Shown here piece by piece: positions 38,798 through 47,290 of a DNA stretch of 56,075 nucleotides. How positions within the stretch are numbered: position 1 is the stretch's first letter; every line of letters starts with the position of its first letter. Both the position numbers and the translations under genes were made by a program. The notes under the pieces are model-generated. The model made no database searches. It saw only the letters and a list, made by a program, of their open reading frames with translations, and was not told the origin of the DNA. This DNA is from Hondaea fermentalgiana (Eukaryota > Sar > Bigyra > Thraustochytrida > Thraustochytriidae), in assembly GCA_014084085.1 (NCBI GenBank), contig NPFB01000139.1, positions 1 to 56,075 of the forward strand. The letters are read 5' to 3'.

Positions 38798-39370
38798 TAA
38801 TCCAACAGAATCTGGTTGCTCTTGCGCTGCATCCCAAAGAGTAGGCCAAGGTGCGAGCCGAGGTCAGTGAAAAGCTCGGCGAAAACTCTTACACAAAGTC
38901 AATCAAGATGCTCGTCCTTGAAGCTTTTATTCGTGAGACCCATCGCTCTTATCCTTCTTCTTACGTGACAAGCATGCGTGCATTGGATCATGACATTATT
39001 CTACCCAGGTCTCGCGTCGGAGTGCCGGCTGGAACGACGTTGCAGCTGGCTTCTACCATGACGACTCGCGATACGCGCTTCATTCCCGATACAGATGAGT
39101 TCAATCCTGAACGTTATTTGCGCGAGAACATTCGTGCACGCAAGGGCTGCCCTATGTCGTCCAAGCTCGATCCCCCCCCATTGACAAAAATCCCTTTGGT
39201 GGCGATGTTCGTGTTTGCCTTGGCAAGCGCGGCGCTGCTGAACTTGAGGTTCGCACCTTCTCTGCGAGCTTTTGCGCGATCACAAGCTCATTGTCGATCC
39301 TGCGGATGCGAAACGTCCCAAGAACAAAACCATCACGGTCAACATTCCTATCCCAATGTTTGAGATTTGA
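38798..39370 (+). pseudogene. Truncated, frameshifted cytochrome P450 pseudogene
   Basis: A remnant of the C-terminal 40 percent of a P450 related to the three intact genes downstream. It starts in the I-helix region (IQQNLVALALHPKE) and immediately meets an in-frame TAG where the relatives have Gln. The ExxR helix (ETHR), FNPERYLREN and ARKGCPMSSKLD are still readable. After that, one extra C in a C-run (about 39173-39180) shifts the frame; the heme loop FGGDVRVCLG is then read in a second frame, with Asp replacing a conserved Gly. A further frameshift near 39262 leads to LLCELLRDHKLIVDP and a TGA at 39368-39370. The upstream part of the gene is absent. No function expected. Confidence 0.9.
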
Positions 39371-39953
39371 CTCGCGCACATTTGACAGCTCGACGTGAGA
39401 CGCGCTTTCTTCATCGGCCGAAATGAACCTTGAACTCGCACATGCAATGAACTTCATATGCGAGAGACTAGGCCCTACAGTCAAAGTCAATCATCTTCAC
39501 CAGACTTGCCTTCGTTTGCAGGAAAAAAGATGGCCCTGCCTTTGTCTCCAAAAAAAAATCACAGGCTCGGCGGTCTCGAAGACTCCGAGTCTTCTCTCGA
39601 TCTAACTGTAAGTCTAGTAGGCTAGGCTCAGGCTTTTCAAAGAGCAACATTTTTTTTTCTCTTGACTAATGGCTGTGGGTGAAATACACACCTGCCTGTC
39701 ATAGGTTTGCGCCATAAGATTGCAAATCCTCACAAGTGGTTCACGCGTAGGTGCAGAGCCAAAAGGAGGCAAAGTCGAAGCGTGCGGCTGGCGCTCGCTC
39801 GCTTGCCTGCTCGCCTGCTCGCCTGCTCGCCTGCTCGCCTGCTCGCCTGCTCGCCTGCTCGTCTGCTCGCCTGCTCGCCTGCTCGCCTGCTCGGCCTGCG
39901 CGCTTACTTGCTTTGATATTCGCGTGCGTCCTCGTTCGAGTGTGCGAAGAAAG
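39371..39953. other. P450 pseudogene to P450-1 intergenic region
   Basis: About 580 bp with poly-A/poly-T runs (39535-39660) and, in the last 150 bp, an octamer repeat. It serves as the promoter of the first intact P450. No gene recognised. Confidence 0.55.
39803..39893. repeat. TCGCCTGC octanucleotide tandem repeat upstream of P450-1
   Basis: About eleven copies with one C-to-T variant, ending 60 bp before the P450-1 ATG, so probably within its 5' leader or core promoter. Length changes here could alter expression. Confidence 0.88.
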
Positions 39954-41477
39954 ATGCTCACGCGCTCTATGATGAACTTGCGGGCACAGGCGGCCAGGTC
40001 AGCTCATCAGCGCCGTCTCACGCGCGTCAAGTCAACTGCAGCAGCTGCCAGCGCAAGCAGCGCTGATGACAAGATTCGTGAACTGAGCGAGGTGAAGGGT
40101 CCTGGCTGGTGGTGGCTACCGCGTCTGGTAAACCGCGATCTTTTGAGCAATTTCGGAAAACTTTACAATGACTATGCCGATGAAGGTGTCGTTCGCATTC
40201 GAACCCCAAAAGGTGAAATCGCATTGATCATTTTCGATCAGGACGATATCAAACACGTGTATCAGAATGAGGGCAGAGACGTGAAGGGGTCTACCGATAC
40301 TGTGTGGCCACTCCAAAAATACTTTCGTGACCGGGATGGCGACAGTCCAAACAACCACGCACTCAACATTCACCTCTCTGGTGACACGTGGCGGCACACA
40401 CGCAACTTGCTCTCCCCAGGGATCAACACAGACGCTGTGGCGGCATACGAACCTTTGGTGCACGAAGCGGCGACCGCTGCGGTCTCGCATATTGAGCACT
40501 ACGCGCCGGACGAGCTAGCGAAGTGGGCTCAATTTGCAGCTTTTGACATGTTTACGTCTTTGGCTATCGGTGAGAACCCCGAGACATCCGACCCTGCGTG
40601 TACCTCGCCAATGACAGAGATTGTGAGTCTCGACGAGAAAACGCTTGGTACAGCAGCGCTCTTGTCGTTCACGCCGTGGTTTATGCACCCGCGAAATGGC
40701 TACGAGACCATGAAAGAGGGCCTTGATCGCGTCATGGACGTTACCGGTCCAGTTATCGACCGCATCTTTGACCAAAGCACTGTCCCGAGCTCGTGGTTTA
40801 AAGATCTCAGGGATGACCAGGGTCTGACGCGAGAAGATCTCAAGCCAATCATGGGTAACCTCTTGCTTTTTGGAGTCGGTACTACGATGAGCCTTATACA
40901 GTGGATCCTGGTTGCTCTTGCTTTTCATCGAGAGGAACAGACCAAGATTCGCGCTGAGATTTTTGAGAAAATGGGCGAAAAGCCGTTCACAAAGTCCGTC
41001 AAGATGCCGTACACGGAGGCCTTCTTCCGTGAGACCAATCGCATGTACCCAGTTTCCCCGGGCACGGGCCTTCGCACGCTGGATCACGATATAGTCCTCC
41101 CTAACTCACGTGTTCGGGTCCCCGCGGGAACCGCGATGCAGCTGTTTCCAATTTTCCAGGCCCGCGACTCAAGGTTCAATCCCGACGCGGGCGAGTTCAA
41201 GCCCGAGCGATATTTGCGCGAAAATGTTCGCGCGCGTAAGGGTTGCCCCATGACGTCCAAGCTCGATCCCCCGATCGGGAAGGATCCGTTTGGGGGCGGG
41301 GCTCGCGTGTGCTTGGGAAAGCGAGCTGCGGAATTGGAGGTGCGAACGCTTGTGTGCGAGATTTTGCGCAAGTACGAGCTTGTCCTCGATCCCGTCGAAC
41401 AGGCTCCACCCAAGACCAAAATGTCGACGATCGTGGTTCCGGACCCATTCCCGCGCATCAGGGTGGTTCGTCTGTAG
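39954..41477 (+). CDS. Cytochrome P450, mitochondrial-type presequence (P450-1)
   Basis: A 507-residue heme monooxygenase. The ATG gives an N-terminus rich in Arg, Ala and Ser without acidic residues for about 40 residues (MLTRSMMNLRAQAARSA), which fits a mitochondrial presequence, not an ER anchor. SEVKGPGWWW (about 45-55) begins the fold. The I-helix reads FGVGTTMSLIQW: Gly309 sits where most P450s have Asp or Glu, before Thr310. ExxR is E360-R363, PERY follows, and the heme loop FGGGARVCLG has its Cys ligand at 453. The text after it (GKRAAELE) resembles the ferredoxin-facing helix of animal mitochondrial P450s. Substrate unknown. First intact member of a same-strand series. Confidence 0.92.
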   Translation: MLTRSMMNLRAQAARSAHQRRLTRVKSTAAAASASSADDKIRELSEVKGPGWWWLPRLVNRDLLSNFGKLYNDYADEGVVRIRTPKGEIALIIFDQDDIKHVYQNEGRDVKGSTDTVWPLQKYFRDRDGDSPNNHALNIHLSGDTWRHTRNLLSPGINTDAVAAYEPLVHEAATAAVSHIEHYAPDELAKWAQFAAFDMFTSLAIGENPETSDPACTSPMTEIVSLDEKTLGTAALLSFTPWFMHPRNGYETMKEGLDRVMDVTGPVIDRIFDQSTVPSSWFKDLRDDQGLTREDLKPIMGNLLLFGVGTTMSLIQWILVALAFHREEQTKIRAEIFEKMGEKPFTKSVKMPYTEAFFRETNRMYPVSPGTGLRTLDHDIVLPNSRVRVPAGTAMQLFPIFQARDSRFNPDAGEFKPERYLRENVRARKGCPMTSKLDPPIGKDPFGGGARVCLGKRAAELEVRTLVCEILRKYELVLDPVEQAPPKTKMSTIVVPDPFPRIRVVRL

Positions 41478-42501
41478 CCAGGAGGCCAAGAAGTAGCCAC
41501 AGCACAACACTACGATTTCTCAACGTTTGTTATTCTTTCCTCTTTCTACTTACGAACTTGCGCGCTTGCAGTCCCTCCGCAAGTGCTCCCCTCGTGCTTG
41601 GCCCCGTCCGAACTTGCTTCCGTGGTCTCGCCGGGAGCCACCCTATTCTCTACGACGTCTCTTCGCTCGCCTCCGTCCGGGAAGGAGCGGCCAGGCCAGG
41701 TCTCACAGTCAGTTTCTTTCGCGGGCGCTCTGCACTGCGGCCAGCTGCAGCCTGCGCCGGCCTCGGCGTCGGGCGTCGAGGGGCCGAGGGGCCGAGGCAA
41801 GGCTAGAAGAGACACGAGTTCTCCTGTCAGACTCGGGGAGAGACGCGAGGAAAAGCGACGCTCGCGGTGGCGGCAGACAAACGAACCCGAAGAGAGAAGA
41901 ACCTCGCCTCTTCGCCGGGTCCACCCGTAACGCCGGTCCGGTACCCGGGACGACAGGCGGCGAGTCCGGTCCTGGCGGCCACTCCACGCCGCGCGGAGGG
42001 AGCCCTGCGCGCAGGCAGCAGCAGCAGCAGCAGCAGCAGTGCAGAGACAGACCGCGAGGACGAACAGCAGCGACGGAGACGGGACGGTCAGAGGGACGGG
42101 AGGGAGTTTTCGCTGCACGAATTTGTGGCGCACTTTTTGCTCACGGCCAGCGACCAGAGTAAGAGCGCCTGCGCGCGGCGCTACGTACATTGGAGCCGCT
42201 CGCTCGCTCGGGTCGTGGGAAGACTTGGGGTCTGGGCCGGGCTGCCTGCCTGCCTGTGCGCCGCGGACGCCTCGTTTCGCTTGCCAAGGTCTCCGCCGCC
42301 GGAGACAAGCAGAGCCCATTTGTCGCCGCGGCGGCCGGCCGACCGAGAGCGGCCTCGATCTCCTGGGCTGCGCTGCGCTGCGCGGCGCGGTGTTGAAGGG
42401 AGCAGCGCAAAAGGCCGGGATAGAGCAGGGAGGGAGGGCGGCCAGCTAGGCAGCCAGCTGCAGATCAGACGCGAGTAAAGCTGGAGAAGGAAACGGGGAA
42501 G
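41478..42501. other. P450-1 to carrier intergenic region
   Basis: About 1 kb, GC-rich. ACTTGC/GCAAGT elements at about 41557, 41579 and 41612 are 22 and 33 bp apart. A CAG repeat lies near 42016-42040. No gene recognised. Confidence 0.55.
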
Positions 42502-43959
42502 ATGACGACCGTGGGGAAACTCATCCTCACCTCGGTGCAGGCCGTGTTGCCGGTGTTCCTGCTCATGGGCGTCGGCGGCTGGTTCGTGCGTCGGGAAATG
42601 CTGGACCAGAAGTCTGCGCAAACACTCTCGTTTCTCGTGACGAGGCTTTTCGCGCCTGCACTTTATATCGTGCGTCTGGGCGGAGGTCTCTCACAAGAAC
42701 TCTTTGCAGAGGTTTGGGTCATGACGGTTATGGGCGCCGTCATCATCGCCATCAGCGCGGTCATGGGCATTGTGCTAACGTGGGTGGCCAGGCCGACGCC
42801 CTATTTTCGCAAGTACTTTGTGCTTGCCGCCACGTTCACAAACTACAGCGCGCTCCCGCTCGCGTTTCTTCAGGCCTTTTGTGCAAGTGGAACCATTCGC
42901 AAGCCCGAGCGACTTCAGGTCGAGGGAGAGTCCGTTTACATGGACGCTGAGACGTGCCAGGAGCTTGGCGAAGTGTATCTCTTCTTGTACACAATCATTC
43001 CCAGCATTCTTACCTTTGCGTGCGCAAACATTGCCTCAGCAAGCGATAAAGAGAGGGAGCGCAAGATTGCTGCTGCTGCTGCGGCCGCTACCGCCGCCGC
43101 CGCCGCCGCTGCTGCTGCGGCACCCGGTTCCGATCTGGATGTCCGCTTGAGCCGGGAGAACAAGGACGGTACGCATCACCCAACGGGTAAAACTCCCAAC
43201 AACAATGCCTCCGTGCCAGTCGAACAGGCCGCTTCAGGGACCTCGTATACTTCGCATGAGATGGAAGATGGCGTGGTGGAGCTTGCCTTGCCGCCATCTT
43301 CAGAAGTGTATGACGAAAGCGCGCCACGCTCGACGTCGCATCAAAGTGCAGACGCACACTCCTCCTCAGAGACATCTCAGGCCCCAAGCAACAAAGGTTT
43401 GTCGATTCCTCTGCTTTTGCTGCAAACGTTGAAGTTACCAGCCGTTAGCGCGCAATTGCTTGGTATTTTCATTGCAATGATTCCACCGCTGCAAAGCTTT
43501 CTTATGGGTGACGACACCGCAGCGTCTCCCTTTGTTGGCATGTTGCGTCTTCTTGCGCCGGGAACTGTCCCTGCTGTCGTATTGGCGCTTGCGAATATGA
43601 TGGGTCTCAAACTCGTCGAGACGCGCTGCAGCGACTTGTTAGGTGGAGATGAGGACGTCATGGGTATTTCGAAGCGCACAATGTTCTGGCTTGTCGCTGG
43701 CCGCATGATTATCATGCCAATTGTTGGTTTTGCGCTTCTGTACGCTGCCATTGATCTTTTCCCGAAGGACCAAATCTTATTGCTCATTTTGTTTACCGAG
43801 CTTGCCATGCCAACAGCAAGTCTCGTTCCGCTGACATCGCCCATCGTGCCGGCAAAGGTTGTCAGTCTCTCGCTCATTAATCAGTTCGTGATTGGTCTCT
43901 TCACCCTCACCATCTTTACCTTTCTCGCGCTCACGATCACAACTGACGTAGTAAGTTAG
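42502..43959 (+). CDS. PIN/PILS-like membrane transport protein (auxin efflux carrier family)
   Basis: A 485-residue integral membrane protein of the membrane-transport (auxin efflux carrier) fold, bile/auxin-type. The ATG lies in GAAGATGA. About five N-terminal transmembrane segments, including FTNYSALPLAFLQAF, which matches the conserved N-x-LPL crossing motif, are followed by a hydrophilic loop (about 175-305) with poly-Ala. About five C-terminal segments follow (from ALLQTLKLPAVSAQLLGIF-like sequence on). This two-bundle layout is typical of PIN, PILS and fungal relatives. Family members export weak organic acids. It lies between two P450 genes on the same strand, so a role in moving their substrate or product is possible but unproven. 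Confidence 0.87.
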   Translation: MTTVGKLILTSVQAVLPVFLLMGVGGWFVRREMLDQKSAQTLSFLVTRLFAPALYIVRLGGGLSQELFAEVWVMTVMGAVIIAISAVMGIVLTWVARPTPYFRKYFVLAATFTNYSALPLAFLQAFCASGTIRKPERLQVEGESVYMDAETCQELGEVYLFLYTIIPSILTFACANIASASDKERERKIAAAAAAATAAAAAAAAAAPGSDLDVRLSRENKDGTHHPTGKTPNNNASVPVEQAASGTSYTSHEMEDGVVELALPPSSEVYDESAPRSTSHQSADAHSSSETSQAPSNKGLSIPLLLLQTLKLPAVSAQLLGIFIAMIPPLQSFLMGDDTAASPFVGMLRLLAPGTVPAVVLALANMMGLKLVETRCSDLLGGDEDVMGISKRTMFWLVAGRMIIMPIVGFALLYAAIDLFPKDQILLLILFTELAMPTASLVPLTSPIVPAKVVSLSLINQFVIGLFTLTIFTFLALTITTDVVS

Positions 43960-44961
43960 TTTTTTGCTTCGTTCATGTGATTGACAGCGACGTGGTAGGT
44001 CATCACGCTGTAGACTCTTCTTGAGCCCTATGCTAGTAATAGATGTTTGTTGCTCTGCTTTGCTTGCGATACGGGCCGGTCCGGTCAAAGTGCGAGGCAT
44101 CTCTTCTCATTTTGATCTTTGTGTGTATGTTGCGCACAAAGAGCACTAACAGTAAGGCCGCATCAGTCGCAGCAGCCGCGACCCGGAACAAAGATCGCGC
44201 AAAATACCGCGTCAGACCTATCTATTATCCGCCGACCTTGGCCTTTCGCCAGCCGACAAATCGTCTTGATTCGGTTGCAGAGCCACCACGAGAGATGCTT
44301 GCGTGCATGCCCGCTCCGTGACCCAATGTCGGCTTTCTCAGAAGCTGTGCTTTCTCCGGCATTGACTGCCTGCCGCCTGCCACAAGCACGAGAGAGGGTC
44401 CTCTCGAGGGCGGACAGAGGTGCGAGCTTTTCATGGATGATGGCGTCCATTTATTCACTGCCTCACCTCGGCAGGGGCGCGAGTTTTGCAAGCAATGAAT
44501 TCGAACCGCAGCAGCTCCTATGAAAGCTGCTGTTGAAGCTGCAGCTTTCCAATGACCGCGCCCGCCACCCTTGTGTCCCCTTGTCCCCATACGATCGCAC
44601 AAGCAAGGTGCAGCTGGCCCACACGTGCGTGCTCCTCCCTCGCTGCAACTGCGGTCTCCACACTCACTGACTGCGGAAAGCAGGCAAGCAAGCAGTAGCA
44701 AGGCAGAGTATCGTAAACTCACAAAATCAAACTTGCCGTCTGAACTGGCCGCTCATGCAAGTCCAGCGGGCCGTCGAGAAATGCGCAATCCCGGCGCACC
44801 GAGAGAGGCCGGGCGCTCGGGCGCGGCGACTCGAGGGCGGCGCTACGTTGCAGAACCGCAACGCCTCGGCGCGCGGCTGCGACTGCGTGCGTCCGCGACC
44901 TGGAGGAGGAGAAGAGGACGAGGAGCAGGACACGCTCGTGGTGCGGAGAGGCGCCGGGACC
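43960..44961. other. Carrier to P450-2 intergenic region
   Basis: About 1 kb. The P450-2 frame is open for 69 codons before the chosen ATG, through a hydrophilic Arg/Glu-rich stretch that does not look like a presequence. ACTTGC at 44731 and GCAAGT at 44757 occur about 230 and 205 bp before that ATG. No other gene recognised. Confidence 0.5.
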
Positions 44962-46497
44962 ATGCTGCGCGGCGTGAAACGCGTCGCGGCGGCCAAGCCG
45001 CGGCAGGTTTGGCGGGTCGGTGCGAGGACCAAGGCGACCGCGCCCGCCGCCGCGATTGGCGCCAACGTAGGCGCGCAGGACGAGGAGGGGGCCAGGATCA
45101 TGGAGGTGAGCGAGGTCAAGGGCCCGGGATGGCGGTGGCTGTTTCGCATGACGCAAGACCCCTTCGTCGCGTACTCAAACCTGTACAATGAGCATCGCGA
45201 CGCTGGCGTTGCGCGGATCAAGGACATCCAGTTCGACGACAATCTTGTCATCTTCAACCAGGATGACGTCAAACACGTGATGCAGAATGAAGGCAAGAAC
45301 GTGGCGGGATCCACAGAAATGGTCTGGGCGCTGCGAGATTATTTCAAGGACGTAGGCGGTGACGTGGCTGGCAATCACCCCCTGAATCTAACCCTCAAGG
45401 GAGAGCGCTGGCGCGAGACGCGTCGGCTGCTATCTCCTGGAATTTACACGGAGGCTGTCGCATCCTACGAGCCTTTGGTTCAAAGCGCCGCTCGCCAGGC
45501 CTTGAGTCACATTGAAACTTACGCACCTAATGACCTCGAGAAGTGGGCTCAGTACACAGCTTTTGACATGTTTGCTGCCTTGGCGCTTGGTGAGAACATT
45601 GACACCGCCAACCCGGCTTGCACCTCTGACATGAAGGAGCTCGTCGATCTCGACGAGACCTCTTTGCAGCTCGCAATTCGTGTCAGCATCCTCCCGTGGT
45701 TCCTGCGCCCGCGTAATGGATACGGGCGGATGAAGGAAAGTTTCGACCGCATCCTGGAGATTACTCAGGCCGAGGTTGACCGCATCTTTGACCAAGAGGA
45801 TGTCCCAAAGTCGTGGTTCAAGGATCTGCGCGACGAGCAGGGTCTTACTCGCACCCAGCTTGTGCACCTCATGGGTGGCCTTCTCTCTGCGGGCGTGGGC
45901 ACGACAATGGGACTCATTCAGTGGGGCCTTGTGGCCCTAGCTTTTCACCCGGATGAACAAGCCAAGGTGCGCGCCGAAATTATGGACAAGCTCGGGGACA
46001 AACCTTTCACCCAGTCGATTGCAATGCCCTACCTCGAAGCTTTCATCCGAGAGAGCGAGCGCGTGTACACGGCTACCACGACTACCAACCTCCGCAAGCT
46101 GGATCATGACATTGTTCTGCCCAATTCTCGCGTCAGAGTTCCGGCTGGTACTAGAATGCAACTGGCGCCAACGTTCGCTACGCGTGACACAGCGTTCAAT
46201 CCCGATGCGGACGAGTTCAAACCGGAGCGTTATCTTCGGGAGAACATTCGCGCTCGCAAGGGCTGCCCCATGTCCTCCAAAATGGATCCTGTGATTGGCA
46301 AGGATCCTTTTGGTGGTGGCGCTCGCGTCTGTCTCGGCAAGCGCGCCGCCAAGCTCGAACTTCGCACGATTCTCTGCGAAGTTATTCGCAATTATGAGCT
46401 CGTGCTCGATCCTGTCGACCAGGAAAAGCCCAAGACCAAGCTGGCCACCATTCTTCTTCCAAACCCGATGCCCAAGATCAAGCTTGTTCGTATCTAA
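44962..46497 (+). CDS. Cytochrome P450, mitochondrial-type presequence (P450-2)
   Basis: A 511-residue P450, the closest in text to the pseudogene upstream. I chose the ATG in GACCATGC, giving MLRGVKRVAAAKPRQVWRV, a basic Ala/Val-rich presequence; an upstream ATG at 44755 would add 69 hydrophilic residues. SEVKGPGWRW begins the fold. The I-helix is AGVGTTMGLIQW with Gly313 at the usual acid position. ExxR is ESER, without the usual YP after it. PERYLREN and the heme loop FGGGARVCLG with Cys457 are intact. The arrangement TT-x-x-x-IQW resembles the TLQW region of animal mitochondrial P450s. Substrate unknown. Confidence 0.92.
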   Translation: MLRGVKRVAAAKPRQVWRVGARTKATAPAAAIGANVGAQDEEGARIMEVSEVKGPGWRWLFRMTQDPFVAYSNLYNEHRDAGVARIKDIQFDDNLVIFNQDDVKHVMQNEGKNVAGSTEMVWALRDYFKDVGGDVAGNHPLNLTLKGERWRETRRLLSPGIYTEAVASYEPLVQSAARQALSHIETYAPNDLEKWAQYTAFDMFAALALGENIDTANPACTSDMKELVDLDETSLQLAIRVSILPWFLRPRNGYGRMKESFDRILEITQAEVDRIFDQEDVPKSWFKDLRDEQGLTRTQLVHLMGGLLSAGVGTTMGLIQWGLVALAFHPDEQAKVRAEIMDKLGDKPFTQSIAMPYLEAFIRESERVYTATTTTNLRKLDHDIVLPNSRVRVPAGTRMQLAPTFATRDTAFNPDADEFKPERYLRENIRARKGCPMSSKMDPVIGKDPFGGGARVCLGKRAAKLELRTILCEVIRNYELVLDPVDQEKPKTKLATILLPNPMPKIKLVRI

Positions 46498-47290
46498 AGT
46501 CAAGTGCTTTGGAGGAATTCAGGATCAATGAAGCTCCTTCACCCTTGATTTCAAGTGCAACAATATAGCACATGAATCACGTGGTAAGCTCGTGTTCTTG
46601 TGCACGCGCAAAGACCTCACAAAGTGGAGAAGGCCTTCAGCAAAATGAATAATTTACAACATCAAAATCAGTTCCGTTCATGTCGAATTTCTCTTGAGAC
46701 CTACCTTTTACAGAGCGGACAAGCCCCTTCTCTAATACTTGCTGTCGCGAGAAACTTTCCTTCCGCCTACATCTCTGCTACCTCTAGCTACTTCTGCTAT
46801 CATCTCTGGTTGCTTGCTATCTGCCAGGAAGATTTGGCAGAGGGGAAAAAACGGAACGTACTTGACAACGGTTGTACTTTGTGCAATGGAACTGATTTTG
46901 TCATCGATTGCAAATTTCGGAATGCCTTGCCCGTAGATAGAAAGCAGGATTCACACATCCAAGGCCAACGTGAACCTTCACGGAATCTCTTCCTACGACT
47001 ATGATTTTATTTTTCATTTAGGCCTATTATTATTTTAGACCTTTATTTATTTATTTATTTATTTATCTTTATCAATCAGAGCGCACGCGCGTGCGGCCGA
47101 GTACCCGTTCCCCCCTCCCATCAAATGCAATGAACAACGCGACAATTCGCTAACTTGGCCGGACGAGCAGACGAGCAGAACAGCAAGCGCAGGCAAGGGT
47201 CGCTGAGCGAAGAAGCACACGGCCGGCAGCTCAACCAGAAGACGCGCTTTCTTTCGGCTTGCCGGAAAGCGGGAAGCGGGGTTGTGCCCA
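46498..47290. other. P450-2 to P450-3 intergenic region
   Basis: About 800 bp, distinctly AT-richer near 46560-47070 and with a (TTTA)n tract at 47042-47066. No gene recognised. Confidence 0.55.
47042..47066. repeat. (TTTA)n microsatellite
   Basis: Six units of TTTA about 225 bp in front of the P450-3 ATG, in an AT-rich patch that contrasts with the GC-rich surroundings. Confidence 0.85.

Noticed and set aside
38790..38816. tRNA T-arm-like string (GGGTTCTAATCC)
   Set aside because: The stem has a mismatch, no acceptor or anticodon arm can be built, and the bases belong to the P450 pseudogene junction.
44755..44961. N-terminal extension of P450-2 from an upstream ATG
   Set aside because: The added 69 residues are hydrophilic and charged, and would bury the mitochondrial-type leader; the sister genes have no counterpart.
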